Positions 1 to 9,926 of a DNA stretch of 64,000 nucleotides are shown here, in pieces (position 1 is the stretch's first letter; every line of letters begins with the position of its first letter). The stretch spans positions 159,008-223,007 of the IMG/VR virus record IMGVR_UViG_3300042544_003310; one strand, 5' to 3'. Source of the DNA: a virus. The notes beneath the pieces are model-generated. The model saw only the letters and a list, made by a program, of their open reading frames with translations. It did not search any database and was not told where the DNA came from. Position numbers and translations under genes: made by a program.

Positions 1-3000
1 TGATTTACTATGCTCCAATTTCCGAGACCAGGGGTTGCTCCACCAAAACCAAAGCTGGTAATTACAACTGATCCCACTGGCGGGAAAACAAAAACAATGC
101 TATTGCTGCTGGGATCATATACATAATCAGAGGTTGGTCCTAGAGTTTTCAAAATTCCGCCTACACTGACAATAATGTCAGCAGCACTGAACACTGGTTG
201 GCCAATATAAAATCTATCAGTAATGCTGTCGCCAAGCCAACTTTCAGACAACACATTCCCAAAGCCCACTGTGGGTTGATTGGCAACATCTATTATCAAG
301 GTTTCTTTTCCTTGAAGCGGGAACAACTCTTCAGGATGATTGCCTTCCACATGTGGTCGACTCAACCCCTGTCCATCATATACAGCATCAAGCGTGCCTC
401 CTAGGGCACTTTCAAATGTGCTGCCTGCTTCTGCTACCCAAATGTTGGGTTTGGCTACAGCACTAAGTGGCGCCAGTGCAAATTCAAGACTTGTGCCGCC
501 CCAACGTAGGACAAAGGTGGCATTTACGCCTGAACCGCCAGAGGCTTGCACTGCTGTTCCACTGGGAGTCAGTGTGTATGCCCCTGGAAAGACCACCTCA
601 ATTTTCAAAATTGCACCTGTCAAACTTGTGTTGACTACTTTCAGCTGAGCAGGAATAGTATAAGTGCCTCCAGATACAGAGAGTATATCATTTACACTAT
701 ATCCTAATCCTTGATTAGCAACATCCACAGCAGTTATCCAGTTTTTGACTGTCCAATTGAGAGGAGTGTTTTGAAGATTACCATTTACCCAAACACGCAA
801 GTCATTTGGAGCTTGTGGGGCCTGAGGCAGGGCAAACTTTGTTTGCAGCCCGTCCCCTTTGAATACCCAATATTGTGGCCTTGCTCCACCATTTATGTAT
901 TGATCAAATAACCGATCAACTTCTTGGCTAGTGTTGTCCCAGCCCAATACGCCATCCCACACTGGCTCGCCCCAACGACCATTTAGATTGAAATCCAAAC
1001 CATCCAACACTGTTCCTTTGGGAGCACATCCACTGATCAGTAAGGGATCATTTGGAGGAGGCATGCTAGGAGTGGGCTGATACAACTGTTGAATTCTGTC
1101 TGCTGCTCCGTTATCCAGTTGATATCCAACCAATTCAAATATGCCTTGATTGAACACAAACAAACTCCAAAGCCCAATGTTGTCGTAAATTACTTTGATT
1201 ATTTCTCCATTAGGCAAGTTTGTCAGAGCTTTCATTTCTTCGATAGTGTCAATAAACCTATTTGGCACAGTATTCTCGCTGTATCCAGGACTGTAATAGT
1301 CTTCTGCGGGCACACACGCCAGTCGGTCCAACACAATTTTTGTCCTTGTGCTGCGTACACTGAGGTTTGCTATATCAAATACAGTCACAGTAACAATATC
1401 TCCAACACCTGGTGTGAAGTTGAGTTCAACGAGAGTGCTGTCGTCTAAATTTATCTCATAATCATTAGTTAATAAGTTGTTCCATCGAACTTGTGTAAAT
1501 TGCCAAGTTATGGGATTTGTCATGCTTACTATTTGAGAAATGCCGTCACCAATAAATGTCTTACGCTCAAGATAGCTAGATGCGTATACATACGCCTGCA
1601 CAACATCGTTAGTGTTAGGCACAAAGACCAAATCAATTATTGAGTTGTCTCCAGGACGCAAATTCCAAGCTTGAGAAAGCTTGCTATTCCAGTATACCAA
1701 AACATTTTCAGGTTTGGTGCTAGTGCTTAGTTGAAGAGATTTGGTTGATCCGTTACCAGTTAAGGTCACTGTTTCAATCAATGCACCACTGCTGGCTTTG
1801 TAGTTGTCGTACCACGGCTTGTATATGGTATCTCCGGACAAAATCGCAAGATCAACTGGGTTACTGACATTCAAGATTGAAACATTATTGTTCAGGTCAA
1901 TATAGGGAGGGTTATCCAAATCGCTGCTGTTGCTTTCCCAATAGTCCGAGACCACTCTGTAATCCACAAATTGGCGTATGACAACGTGGTAGGGTTTAAC
2001 CTCTTGAATATATTTTTCCAAGCTGTCTATTTTACTTGGGTCATAATAGGCTGAACTCAAGAGTTGTTGGCTGAAACCTTTCAAATTGATAAAGCTTGTT
2101 TTGAAACACCAATCTACGAAATTTTGTTCAGCCAGCACATGGCTCACTAGCTCAAAAAATACCATGTTACGTTCATTTACATCACTGTCAACTTTCAAAA
2201 GTCCCACAGCTTTGTTGTTTTCAGGCCACAATCCCTGCAAAATATAGCTCAATTCTAGGCGTGTATCATACTCCCAACCTTGATAATCAACTGCATAACT
2301 TCCTCCACTGAAGCCCATGCTGTACTTTTCGTAGTCATAGAGATTGTCACTGAGTTGTAGATTGCCGTTTTGTACACCTACTACGGTCCATAAGGTTTCA
2401 GAATCAGGCGTGTATTCAAAAAGATTCCAACGGCCATTGCCTGTATTCAACACTTTGACCAAAGTTCCAGAGTCAACCACAAGAGTGTCACGGTCAGCCA
2501 AAGTGGCAACAGTAGCCCCAATCAGGGTGTCGGCACTGATGCCGCTGGCATACCAATCTACCAAGTACCAAACTTGGTTAGTGTCCCATGCTTGCATACG
2601 CTCTAATGAAAACTGGTTTTGTCCTTGATAAAGCCAAATGGTCCAGCGGTTGTTGGTGGCAGCACTTACATCTACCAAAACTTTGTTACCAGGTATTAGG
2701 CTGGGAATCAAAGCATCTCTTGCCGCCAAAGTAGCTACGTAATAATCCCAATTGCAGGGCAATATGCCTTTTACTGGCCGTACAATTTGCCACTCTAGGG
2801 GATCAATTCCCAATTTCAAAATGTTCTTGTTGTTTTGAATATAGGTTGTTGGCAATAGCTGTGATGCACCTTCCAAAACCAACACTTGTGCATCTATTAG
2901 GTTGTCATCTATGCTGTCAAAATCTGCAGACCTCATCAAGATCCATGGATTGTTGAGCGAGCCAATGTCCACTACATCATAAATTCCATTTTGATTAGGT

Positions 3001-6000
3001 GTTTGTGTGACAATAGAGCTGGTAAGAGTAACTGGATTTTGATTTTTAACAATTATTCGGTCTCCCAAATTTACTGTTATACCATCAACAACCAATGCAC
3101 TATAAGATGAGCCATTATAGGTTAAGGTAGCACCCTTGCCATTTTCCCCAGGATAGTAAACAGTGTCTAGAGCAGTTGTGGTTGCCACTCGAGCATTGGC
3201 TTTGGTATTTTTTTGGAGAGGCTGTGGCTCTACGCTCTGAAAATACTGTAACCAGCCAAGCCTGTCAGGGTCATCCAATGGCGGCACACTGCTGCTGCTA
3301 AGGAGGCTGTTGATTTTTTTAACAAAAGCTCTCCTAGCAGTAATACCATCCTTGAACCAACTTTGTGAAGGTCGTGTCAGCATGCCATACTTGCTCATTT
3401 CAGGCAGTCGCAAATTGGGAACACTGTTGCCTACGTTGTTGAATTCCACAAGACTATCACACATTTTGCTCCACAAATCTAGTGTAGGTGTGCTCAAAGG
3501 ATCGTTGGGTCTCAACAATGTCCACTCTTTGTAGATTTTATCTACATTTTCTCTACTTGTATAATTCACTTGCCAGACAGTGTTGTTTTCATCCAAGAAA
3601 CTGCCAATGTTTGCTAACAATGCGCCTGTGCTGCTGATTGCGGCCCACCAGCTTTGGTTTTGTGTTTGTGGACTTTCAACAATTTGACTCAAAGATGCAA
3701 CACTTATCTTGCGATCTGGCACGTTGGGCACTGTGGTTTTGTTTTTTACCCAAAAGTAATAGGCATTTGTGTATTGGCCGCTTTCATTACGCTCACTTGC
3801 CAACACGTAGGGATAATCAGCACCTTTTACTGATCCTGTAGGGGTTTGATCTCCCCCTGTGGCTGCTGAGTTGCCCGCTGTAACAGCGCCTGCCCAAGAT
3901 GAAGGAGGCACAAGGCTTCGTATCCATTCATAAATGTCAATGCTGATTCCTGGAGCAATTTGTCCCCAATGTCTCCGGCGGTAGCTGTCTGTTCCAATTT
4001 CATAATCAATAAACCTTGTTGTGCTTAAATCCCACCAAGTTTGCCCCACTTGGTTTGGGCCCCACGCTGTAGAGGGGTCAACTTGATACAATCTTGAATC
4101 TCCAGCATTATAGCTCGCTGGATCCCAGTGTGTGCGATATGTTACTTCCTCATTTACAAGCCCTGGCAATGCACCTTTGCTGGGGTCCCAAATATTCAAA
4201 TGAGCTAGTGTTTGTAATGTTGTTTTGTTATAAAGTGTGCTGGTCAATAATAGGCTGGTGTCAACTTTCTTGTCTTCTCTGCGATATTCAAACCAGACAC
4301 CATATTTTTGATAGACTTTCCAAGGTTCATCTTGATTACCATCAACATAGGCAAAATCTCTTTGTGTCCAACCACCAGGAGGGGTTGCGTTATTGAATGC
4401 AGCATATGTGGGAAATCTTATACTCCAGTATTGTAACACTTGTCCATTGGCACCAGTAGCAGAGGTGGTTGCCTGCACATCAAAAGTATTCCTAGTGACA
4501 TTGAAAACTGAAAAAGTACCATCCAGTCTACCATTTACCCCTGTAACTCCGCTCAATACAAGGATGTTGCCATTTTGCAGATTGTGAGGCAAGCTGGTTG
4601 ATATTGTTGTTTGATTCAATGTTACAGGAGTAGTTTGTTGAATTTGCCAGGCTGGCCGGCATACTTTGTAAATGTTCCATCCAATAGCAGTGTCAATAAA
4701 TTGCCAAACTCTGTCATGTGCCTGCAAGGGAGTATTTTTAGTTTCAAGAGTTTGAGAGAGACTAAACAACTCTGCTTGATCTTTGACATAATAAGTGGCC
4801 TCGGAAAATAACACGTATCCGCTGTTTGGCAAATCCCCTGGGGCTGAACCGTAGTGGCTTCTCAATGAGAAGTTTGGCGTTGCCTCACTTTTATACAAGA
4901 CTCTACTGTCTTTGGGGGTTATTGTAATTGTGTCGTCATAAGCCAAATCTTCAATAGAGCCAGAGAAAAACTCAACCAACTGCGGATTACTTCTCACTTC
5001 AGTTTGCAGTAGCAGCACGTCAATGCCGTGAATAAGTTCGTTGCTGCCATAAGTACCCAAACGGAAAGCGTACTCTTCGTAGTAGCTAAAGCTTTCATTG
5101 GCATCAACCAGTTGAGTGTTTCGCAACAAACTATCAATAGTGCCTTTTGTGCCTTTTTGTTTGATCATGCCTTGATAAAATTGAAACTGTGTGGTTTCAT
5201 CCACAAGGAGATTGGTCAAATATTCGCGTTGTTGATAGCCCACTAAGTGAGTAGCCAACATGTTATATCTTTTAGGCAAGGCTTGCGACAGTGCGCTGGT
5301 GGCATTTGTATGCATCCCTGTGCTGTCGCTGTAATTGTAGGGAGTTGGCACATCTATGTTGTATAACTTGCGAATATCGTCAACAGTTTTTTCAAAGTTA
5401 GCTAAGATCTGGTTATTGACAATTATCCGATCACCAATGGTAGATGTGGTTTGTGTTACTAGATAACCAGGCGCCTCAAGACGGCCTGCCCAGTCCATGC
5501 TCTTGTAAGTCTGTATCTTGAATCGGCTTTGTCTTACGTCAAACAGTGGGTCATACACAATATCGCCAAAAATTGTTTTGTTTTGGAACAGGAGTGCATG
5601 TTCAAGGCCAGTAGTGTAGAGTCTAATGCCAAAAATGCCTTGATCATTCAAAGGTCTTACTGAAACTTGATCATCAATGCGCAAGAAATCTATATTTTGG
5701 ACTTGAATTGGTCGTCCGCCACGATCTAAAATCGTGTAGCTGCCATTTACTATGCCGCCGATGTTTTGAATAGTTCCAAAACTTGTGACAAATTTTGTTT
5801 TGAGTGCCAAAGGACTCAAGGCAATGTAATTGCCTGCTGCCCAAGGTCCTTGACTCCAGAACAAGAACTCTCGGCCGCTCAGGCTCCAATCTTGCAATTG
5901 GCCAGTGGTGCTGGAATATTCATCAAAAATCCAACCTTGGCTGACTTGCCAACGCCCCAAGCTTACCAAAAAGTCAAATACATCTTGCTGTGTAGGCAAA

Positions 6001-9000
6001 ATGGTACCATACGGCACTTTTTTAACAGATGGCAACCCCAGCTTGTATTCAATAACCTTGATTTTGTCTACAATCACTGTTGTTTTTGGACCAGTAAGGT
6101 TACTGGGAATTACATAAAAGTTGGGATCATAGCTGTCGTATCCAATGACTCGGTAACCCTCAGATCCTCTATATTCCACAATTACGCCGCTATAGAAGAA
6201 CTCTTTTAAGCTGGCACTGCGTATGAGATTGTTGGTCACATCTTCTTGGGGGATCAACAAACTGTCGTTGGAGCTTAGACCAAAGCTGTCAACCAAAAGC
6301 TTAACACTTGTGCCATCAATAAATCCTCCAGCTCTGTATCCTAGAGTTACATCACTGTTGCGGATAACATTACCAAAATATTCTGTGACGGAACGACTGT
6401 CATTTATCAAATACTCACTTATCCAGTGTTGAATGCCGCATGATCCATAATAGCTTAAGTCACTGCTTAAGGTTGTTACATTTTGTGGATCTTCACGATG
6501 AACAAAAATGTCACTGTTGCTGATTCTTTTCCTGTAATCCTTCCAAACCCATTGACTGTTGGTTTGTGTGGCAAAAATCTGTTGGGCCCGTGGGCCGTCC
6601 CAGAGGTATTCAATAAATTGCGCTGGCTTGGCCAGATATCCTATCTGCGCCCAAATTTGGTCACTGTCAACTGCTGTAAGCCAGACATTTTCCAAAGGAC
6701 CGCGGTCCCCAAATTTCCAATCGGCCCGGGCTTCAATTTCGCTAGGCAATGTGGTGACTATGCGAGCTGGACCAGGAGGCAACAGTTGCCCAAATTCGTC
6801 CACTGGCAAATATTGCATCAACCCAGGACGAGCATACGCCGGATCAATTCCCTGTCGTTGTCCTTGGCGTATCCTGCCATCTCTTAAATCATACCACAAT
6901 TGGGTGTTGCCACTGGTGTAAGGTGCGGCACCATATTCTGCATTCCACCAAAGTGGTTGCTGACTGAAGCCCAACATTTCCCAAGGGCAAGAGTTGGGGC
7001 GATCAGTATCAAAAAAGAGAAAATAGATACCGCGCCAATGACCAGGCACTGGGTTGTTTTCTTGATCAGTGCAACTGCTGTAATTCCAACTAAAGGGATC
7101 ATCTATTTTGTAGGTTGTGTTCTTAAATGCATCCAACTGATTTGTTGTTAACCAACGTTCAAAAACTGGATACAACATTGTTAACTGATCTTTGTAAGAG
7201 TAGTTTGTGGTTCTCCACTTGCCAGAAAATATCGTTTTGATATCAAGCTTTTGCACACTGTCAGGATTTCTGTAGCTGGCTGGCAGAGAGTTGAACAAAT
7301 TTACTTCCAATTGCATCCAAGCTCTAGCCACAGGATGCGTCAACAGTTGAGGATCAACGGTGCTTGATTGCTGGTCAGCTATTGTTCCCAAGTCAGCACC
7401 GTTAAAATCTTGTAATACAACAACTGCACCATTGTGGCATCGGAGACTCAAGGGACTGTTGGGCTGGGTGACATCAAAAAATGCTGTTGGCACAAAACTG
7501 GGGGTGACTCCCAGCCGGGCTGCGCTTGCTGGGACAAATGTGGGTGTTATTGACTTTTCACTGCAATATCGGCCAGGAACGCCGTCAAAGCCGCTCATTG
7601 CCCAAGGACTGCTAAGTGTTTTGCCGACATTTATGGATTTCAATGCCTTATCTAGCCATTCACTAATGGGATTGGCCAAAGTCAGGCCTCCACTGTTGAA
7701 TAAGTTAACTAAACTGTTGATGTATTTGTTGTAAAAGCGGAGATATTCTTTTTGTGACCATTGCATAACACCAATGGGATCCAACAATGCATTACTGCTG
7801 GTCAAAGCAGATGTTTGTGCTATGCTGTTCAAAATCATGGTTTTCAACAAAGGTGCACGATGTTGAAGTATTACGGTTCCAAGACTTTGGTTTTGTGCAG
7901 TATCACGCCAATTATTTGCACCAATTATATTGCCAATAATATTTGATTGGTTACCAATAACAGTAATCAAATGATTGATGATATTTTGCCTTGTGATCGT
8001 AGAGACCTCAAGGTTATTGGGATTGGCTTCAAGATTTTTAGGAATTTCAAAATAGCCAGTTGTTGCTATGTTGGTAATGTTTTGCCATGTTTTTACCACT
8101 ACATTGGAATTGGGCTGCACACTGTTTGCTAGAGTCAAAACTTTGCCACTTACAGTGTATTGATCAGGAGTCAACAATACACCGCTTACTTCAACATTTA
8201 TTGCACTAGGACCAGGAGCACCTGTCCCAGGTGCTTGATCCAATGTGAATGTTTTTTGACTTTCTTGTGTATAAAATTGATTCACCACATATTGTCTACT
8301 CAACACAGGGCTTTTGAACCAATTGTTTTGATACACTGGTTGAGTAGTAACAGGATCAACAGTTTGCCAAAACTTGAATCCGCTGATGTCTACTCTTAAA
8401 TTATTGGGTTGGTATGTCCAAGTGTTTTGACTCAATGTGTTTTCAAATGTTAATTCATTTGCTGAAACCAGCAAAGAGCCTTGGTTTATTGCAGCCAGTT
8501 GACTTGGATCATAAGAGAACAATGATGATCCACTAAAGCTGCTGAGCGGATAAATGCTGGGATCACTCAAACTGTTGCCGTCAATGTCAAATAATTCAAA
8601 TAAGGGACTTTGACTGTCCACAGTTTGTTTCCAGCTTTGTGCACTTACCCAACTGTTCGTGCTGCTTTGAAATCTCAAATAAGTGTCAAAAAATCTGTTA
8701 AGAGGATTTCCGCTGGCCACATACAGACTGTCATTGTTTTTGGGCGCACCTGTAACATCACTCTGGTTTGGCAATAATTGTAAGGTCAGCTTGTTATCGC
8801 TGCGCAATCCGCTAACTCGATAAATTCGATTATTGGCTTGACCGTCTACTAAGTTGGTGAACAAAATTGTCATGCCATCGTCAAGACTTATGCCGTCGAC
8901 CAATAAGGGATTGCTGTTGCTTTGGCTTCGTCCAATCAAACTGCCTAAGTCAGTGGTGAAGCTATCAACTACTGTAACCCTACCTCTACCAATAGTGCCA

Positions 9001-9926
9001 AAATTCCAGAGTTTAGTGGTTTTGTCAAAACATATGATAGGATACTTGGCAACTAGCGCGTTAACATCTTGCAAGAGTGTTTGGCTTTGCACCAATACAT
9101 CTCTATGGAACCAACGGTTTCTGATACTCCAGGGATTTTGGTTACTGCTGCCGCGATGCATAACAACATACGCAGGTGTAACCAACTTATCAACGCCGTC
9201 CCAAGGAGTGCTGTCGTATTCTTTGGGATTGTCCCAGCGTATCTTGATACTGCTGTCTGTGTCGTCAACAAAGTAAATTTTTCTGCCCACGCCTTCAATA
9301 ATCAACTCACGATCTCTAAGAGCTATATCCAAGTCAAGAGTAGGTTTGATTTTTAGCCCAGTGGAAAACACAAGGGGGTGTGTGGCGCCATTTATTATAG
9401 ATGAAGGATTATTGGCAATTGCGTATGTGCCAGCATATACATATGCTGATTCATTACTAACAGAGCTTAGGTCTGTTATGTCCAATAGCGTAATAGTATC
9501 TGGTCCATCACTTAACCAAACATATTCTTGAAAATTCAACCACATGTCCACATCACATGGTAAACCAAAGCTGTAGTATTCTTGTTCAAACAAGCGATTA
9601 TGATCGTTAACCAACGCACCTTGACTGCGCAACTTGTTCAACAAATCTTCATAAAACAAAATGTGCGAAACTGTGTCACTGCCTTGGCTGCGGCTTATTG
9701 CTGTTGCCTCAACTTGATAATCTTGGCGGGATTTAGAGGTCTCTACGACATAAAAATCCTTTTTGGGATTATACCAACTGGGCATTCGACCAATATAGTT
9801 GTTCAAATATTCAACTTTTTCAGGTTGAAACAAATGGTCAGCTGTGGCTGCGAAAAATTTACGAAGGATATCGGTTTGTAATACCTCGGGTAGCAGATCG
9901 CTTATTCTACGTTTTGTATCGCTCAT
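1..9926 (-). CDS. Giant gp7-like baseplate wedge protein (C-terminus outside window)
   Basis: The frame is open from an ATG at 9926 to the left edge, more than 3,300 codons without a stop, so the protein is incomplete here. The gp7-like call rests on position (directly after gp25 and gp6, as in T4-type baseplate operons), not on a motif; T4 gp7 has only about 1,030 residues. The ATG overlaps the gp6 stop (ATGA), implying translational coupling. A GDRIIVKNQNP stretch near residue 2290 resembles segments seen in phage fibre and collar proteins. At least three imperfect repeats carry ATLA-x-RD, then G-x-x-V-x-V, then RW (near residues 2397 and 2475, weaker near 2893). The visible end is glycine-rich. 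It may combine the wedge function with adhesin-like insertions, which is inference. Confidence 0.75.
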   Translation of the reverse strand, partial: MSDTKRRISDLLPEVLQTDILRKFFAATADHLFQPEKVEYLNNYIGRMPSWYNPKKDFYVVETSKSRQDYQVEATAISRSQGSDTVSHILFYEDLLNKLRSQGALVNDHNRLFEQEYYSFGLPCDVDMWLNFQEYVWLSDGPDTITLLDITDLSSVSNESAYVYAGTYAIANNPSSIINGATHPLVFSTGLKIKPTLDLDIALRDRELIIEGVGRKIYFVDDTDSSIKIRWDNPKEYDSTPWDGVDKLVTPAYVVMHRGSSNQNPWSIRNRWFHRDVLVQSQTLLQDVNALVAKYPIICFDKTTKLWNFGTIGRGRVTVVDSFTTDLGSLIGRSQSNSNPLLVDGISLDDGMTILFTNLVDGQANNRIYRVSGLRSDNKLTLQLLPNQSDVTGAPKNNDSLYVASGNPLNRFFDTYLRFQSSTNSWVSAQSWKQTVDSQSPLFELFDIDGNSLSDPSIYPLSSFSGSSLFSYDPSQLAAINQGSLLVSANELTFENTLSQNTWTYQPNNLRVDISGFKFWQTVDPVTTQPVYQNNWFKSPVLSRQYVVNQFYTQESQKTFTLDQAPGTGAPGPSAINVEVSGVLLTPDQYTVSGKVLTLANSVQPNSNVVVKTWQNITNIATTGYFEIPKNLEANPNNLEVSTITRQNIINHLITVIGNQSNIIGNIIGANNWRDTAQNQSLGTVILQHRAPLLKTMILNSIAQTSALTSSNALLDPIGVMQWSQKEYLRFYNKYINSLVNLFNSGGLTLANPISEWLDKALKSINVGKTLSSPWAMSGFDGVPGRYCSEKSITPTFVPASAARLGVTPSFVPTAFFDVTQPNSPLSLRCHNGAVVVLQDFNGADLGTIADQQSSTVDPQLLTHPVARAWMQLEVNLFNSLPASYRNPDSVQKLDIKTIFSGKWRTTNYSYKDQLTMLYPVFERWLTTNQLDAFKNTTYKIDDPFSWNYSSCTDQENNPVPGHWRGIYFLFFDTDRPNSCPWEMLGFSQQPLWWNAEYGAAPYTSGNTQLWYDLRDGRIRQGQRQGIDPAYARPGLMQYLPVDEFGQLLPPGPARIVTTLPSEIEARADWKFGDRGPLENVWLTAVDSDQIWAQIGYLAKPAQFIEYLWDGPRAQQIFATQTNSQWVWKDYRKRISNSDIFVHREDPQNVTTLSSDLSYYGSCGIQHWISEYLINDSRSVTEYFGNVIRNSDVTLGYRAGGFIDGTSVKLLVDSFGLSSNDSLLIPQEDVTNNLIRSASLKEFFYSGVIVEYRGSEGYRVIGYDSYDPNFYVIPSNLTGPKTTVIVDKIKVIEYKLGLPSVKKVPYGTILPTQQDVFDFLVSLGRWQVSQGWIFDEYSSTTGQLQDWSLSGREFLFWSQGPWAAGNYIALSPLALKTKFVTSFGTIQNIGGIVNGSYTILDRGGRPIQVQNIDFLRIDDQVSVRPLNDQGIFGIRLYTTGLEHALLFQNKTIFGDIVYDPLFDVRQSRFKIQTYKSMDWAGRLEAPGYLVTQTTSTIGDRIIVNNQILANFEKTVDDIRKLYNIDVPTPYNYSDSTGMHTNATSALSQALPKRYNMLATHLVGYQQREYLTNLLVDETTQFQFYQGMIKQKGTKGTIDSLLRNTQLVDANESFSYYEEYAFRLGTYGSNELIHGIDVLLLQTEVRSNPQLVEFFSGSIEDLAYDDTITITPKDSRVLYKSEATPNFSLRSHYGSAPGDLPNSGYVLFSEATYYVKDQAELFSLSQTLETKNTPLQAHDRVWQFIDTAIGWNIYKVCRPAWQIQQTTPVTLNQTTISTSLPHNLQNGNILVLSGVTGVNGRLDGTFSVFNVTRNTFDVQATTSATGANGQVLQYWSIRFPTYAAFNNATPPGGWTQRDFAYVDGNQDEPWKVYQKYGVWFEYRREDKKVDTSLLLTSTLYNKTTLQTLAHLNIWDPSKGALPGLVNEEVTYRTHWDPASYNAGDSRLYQVDPSTAWGPNQVGQTWWDLSTTRFIDYEIGTDSYRRRHWGQIAPGISIDIYEWIRSLVPPSSWAGAVTAGNSAATGGDQTPTGSVKGADYPYVLASERNESGQYTNAYYFWVKNKTTVPNVPDRKISVASLSQIVESPQTQNQSWWAAISSTGALLANIGSFLDENNTVWQVNYTSRENVDKIYKEWTLLRPNDPLSTPTLDLWSKMCDSLVEFNNVGNSVPNLRLPEMSKYGMLTRPSQSWFKDGITARRAFVKKINSLLSSSSVPPLDDPDRLGWLQYFQSVEPQPLQKNTKANARVATTTALDTVYYPGENGKGATLTYNGSSYSALVVDGITVNLGDRIIVKNQNPVTLTSSIVTQTPNQNGIYDVVDIGSLNNPWILMRSADFDSIDDNLIDAQVLVLEGASQLLPTTYIQNNKNILKLGIDPLEWQIVRPVKGILPCNWDYYVATLAARDALIPSLIPGNKVLVDVSAATNNRWTIWLYQGQNQFSLERMQAWDTNQVWYLVDWYASGISADTLIGATVATLADRDTLVVDSGTLVKVLNTGNGRWNLFEYTPDSETLWTVVGVQNGNLQLSDNLYDYEKYSMGFSGGSYAVDYQGWEYDTRLELSYILQGLWPENNKAVGLLKVDSDVNERNMVFFELVSHVLAEQNFVDWCFKTSFINLKGFSQQLLSSAYYDPSKIDSLEKYIQEVKPYHVVIRQFVDYRVVSDYWESNSSDLDNPPYIDLNNNVSILNVSNPVDLAILSGDTIYKPWYDNYKASSGALIETVTLTGNGSTKSLQLSTSTKPENVLVYWNSKLSQAWNLRPGDNSIIDLVFVPNTNDVVQAYVYASSYLERKTFIGDGISQIVSMTNPITWQFTQVRWNNLLTNDYEINLDDSTLVELNFTPGVGDIVTVTVFDIANLSVRSTRTKIVLDRLACVPAEDYYSPGYSENTVPNRFIDTIEEMKALTNLPNGEIIKVIYDNIGLWSLFVFNQGIFELVGYQLDNGAADRIQQLYQPTPSMPPPNDPLLISGCAPKGTVLDGLDFNLNGRWGEPVWDGVLGWDNTSQEVDRLFDQYINGGARPQYWVFKGDGLQTKFALPQAPQAPNDLRVWVNGNLQNTPLNWTVKNWITAVDVANQGLGYSVNDILSVSGGTYTIPAQLKVVNTSLTGAILKIEVVFPGAYTLTPSGTAVQASGGSGVNATFVLRWGGTSLEFALAPLSAVAKPNIWVAEAGSTFESALGGTLDAVYDGQGLSRPHVEGNHPEELFPLQGKETLIIDVANQPTVGFGNVLSESWLGDSITDRFYIGQPVFSAADIIVSVGGILKTLGPTSDYVYDPSSNSIVFVFPPVGSVVITSFGFGGATPGLGNWSIVN

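Noticed and set aside
198-9881. Many plus-strand reading frames of 60-170 codons
   Set aside because: They are shadows of the giant minus-strand gene; none has a ribosome site, coherent domain or promoter.
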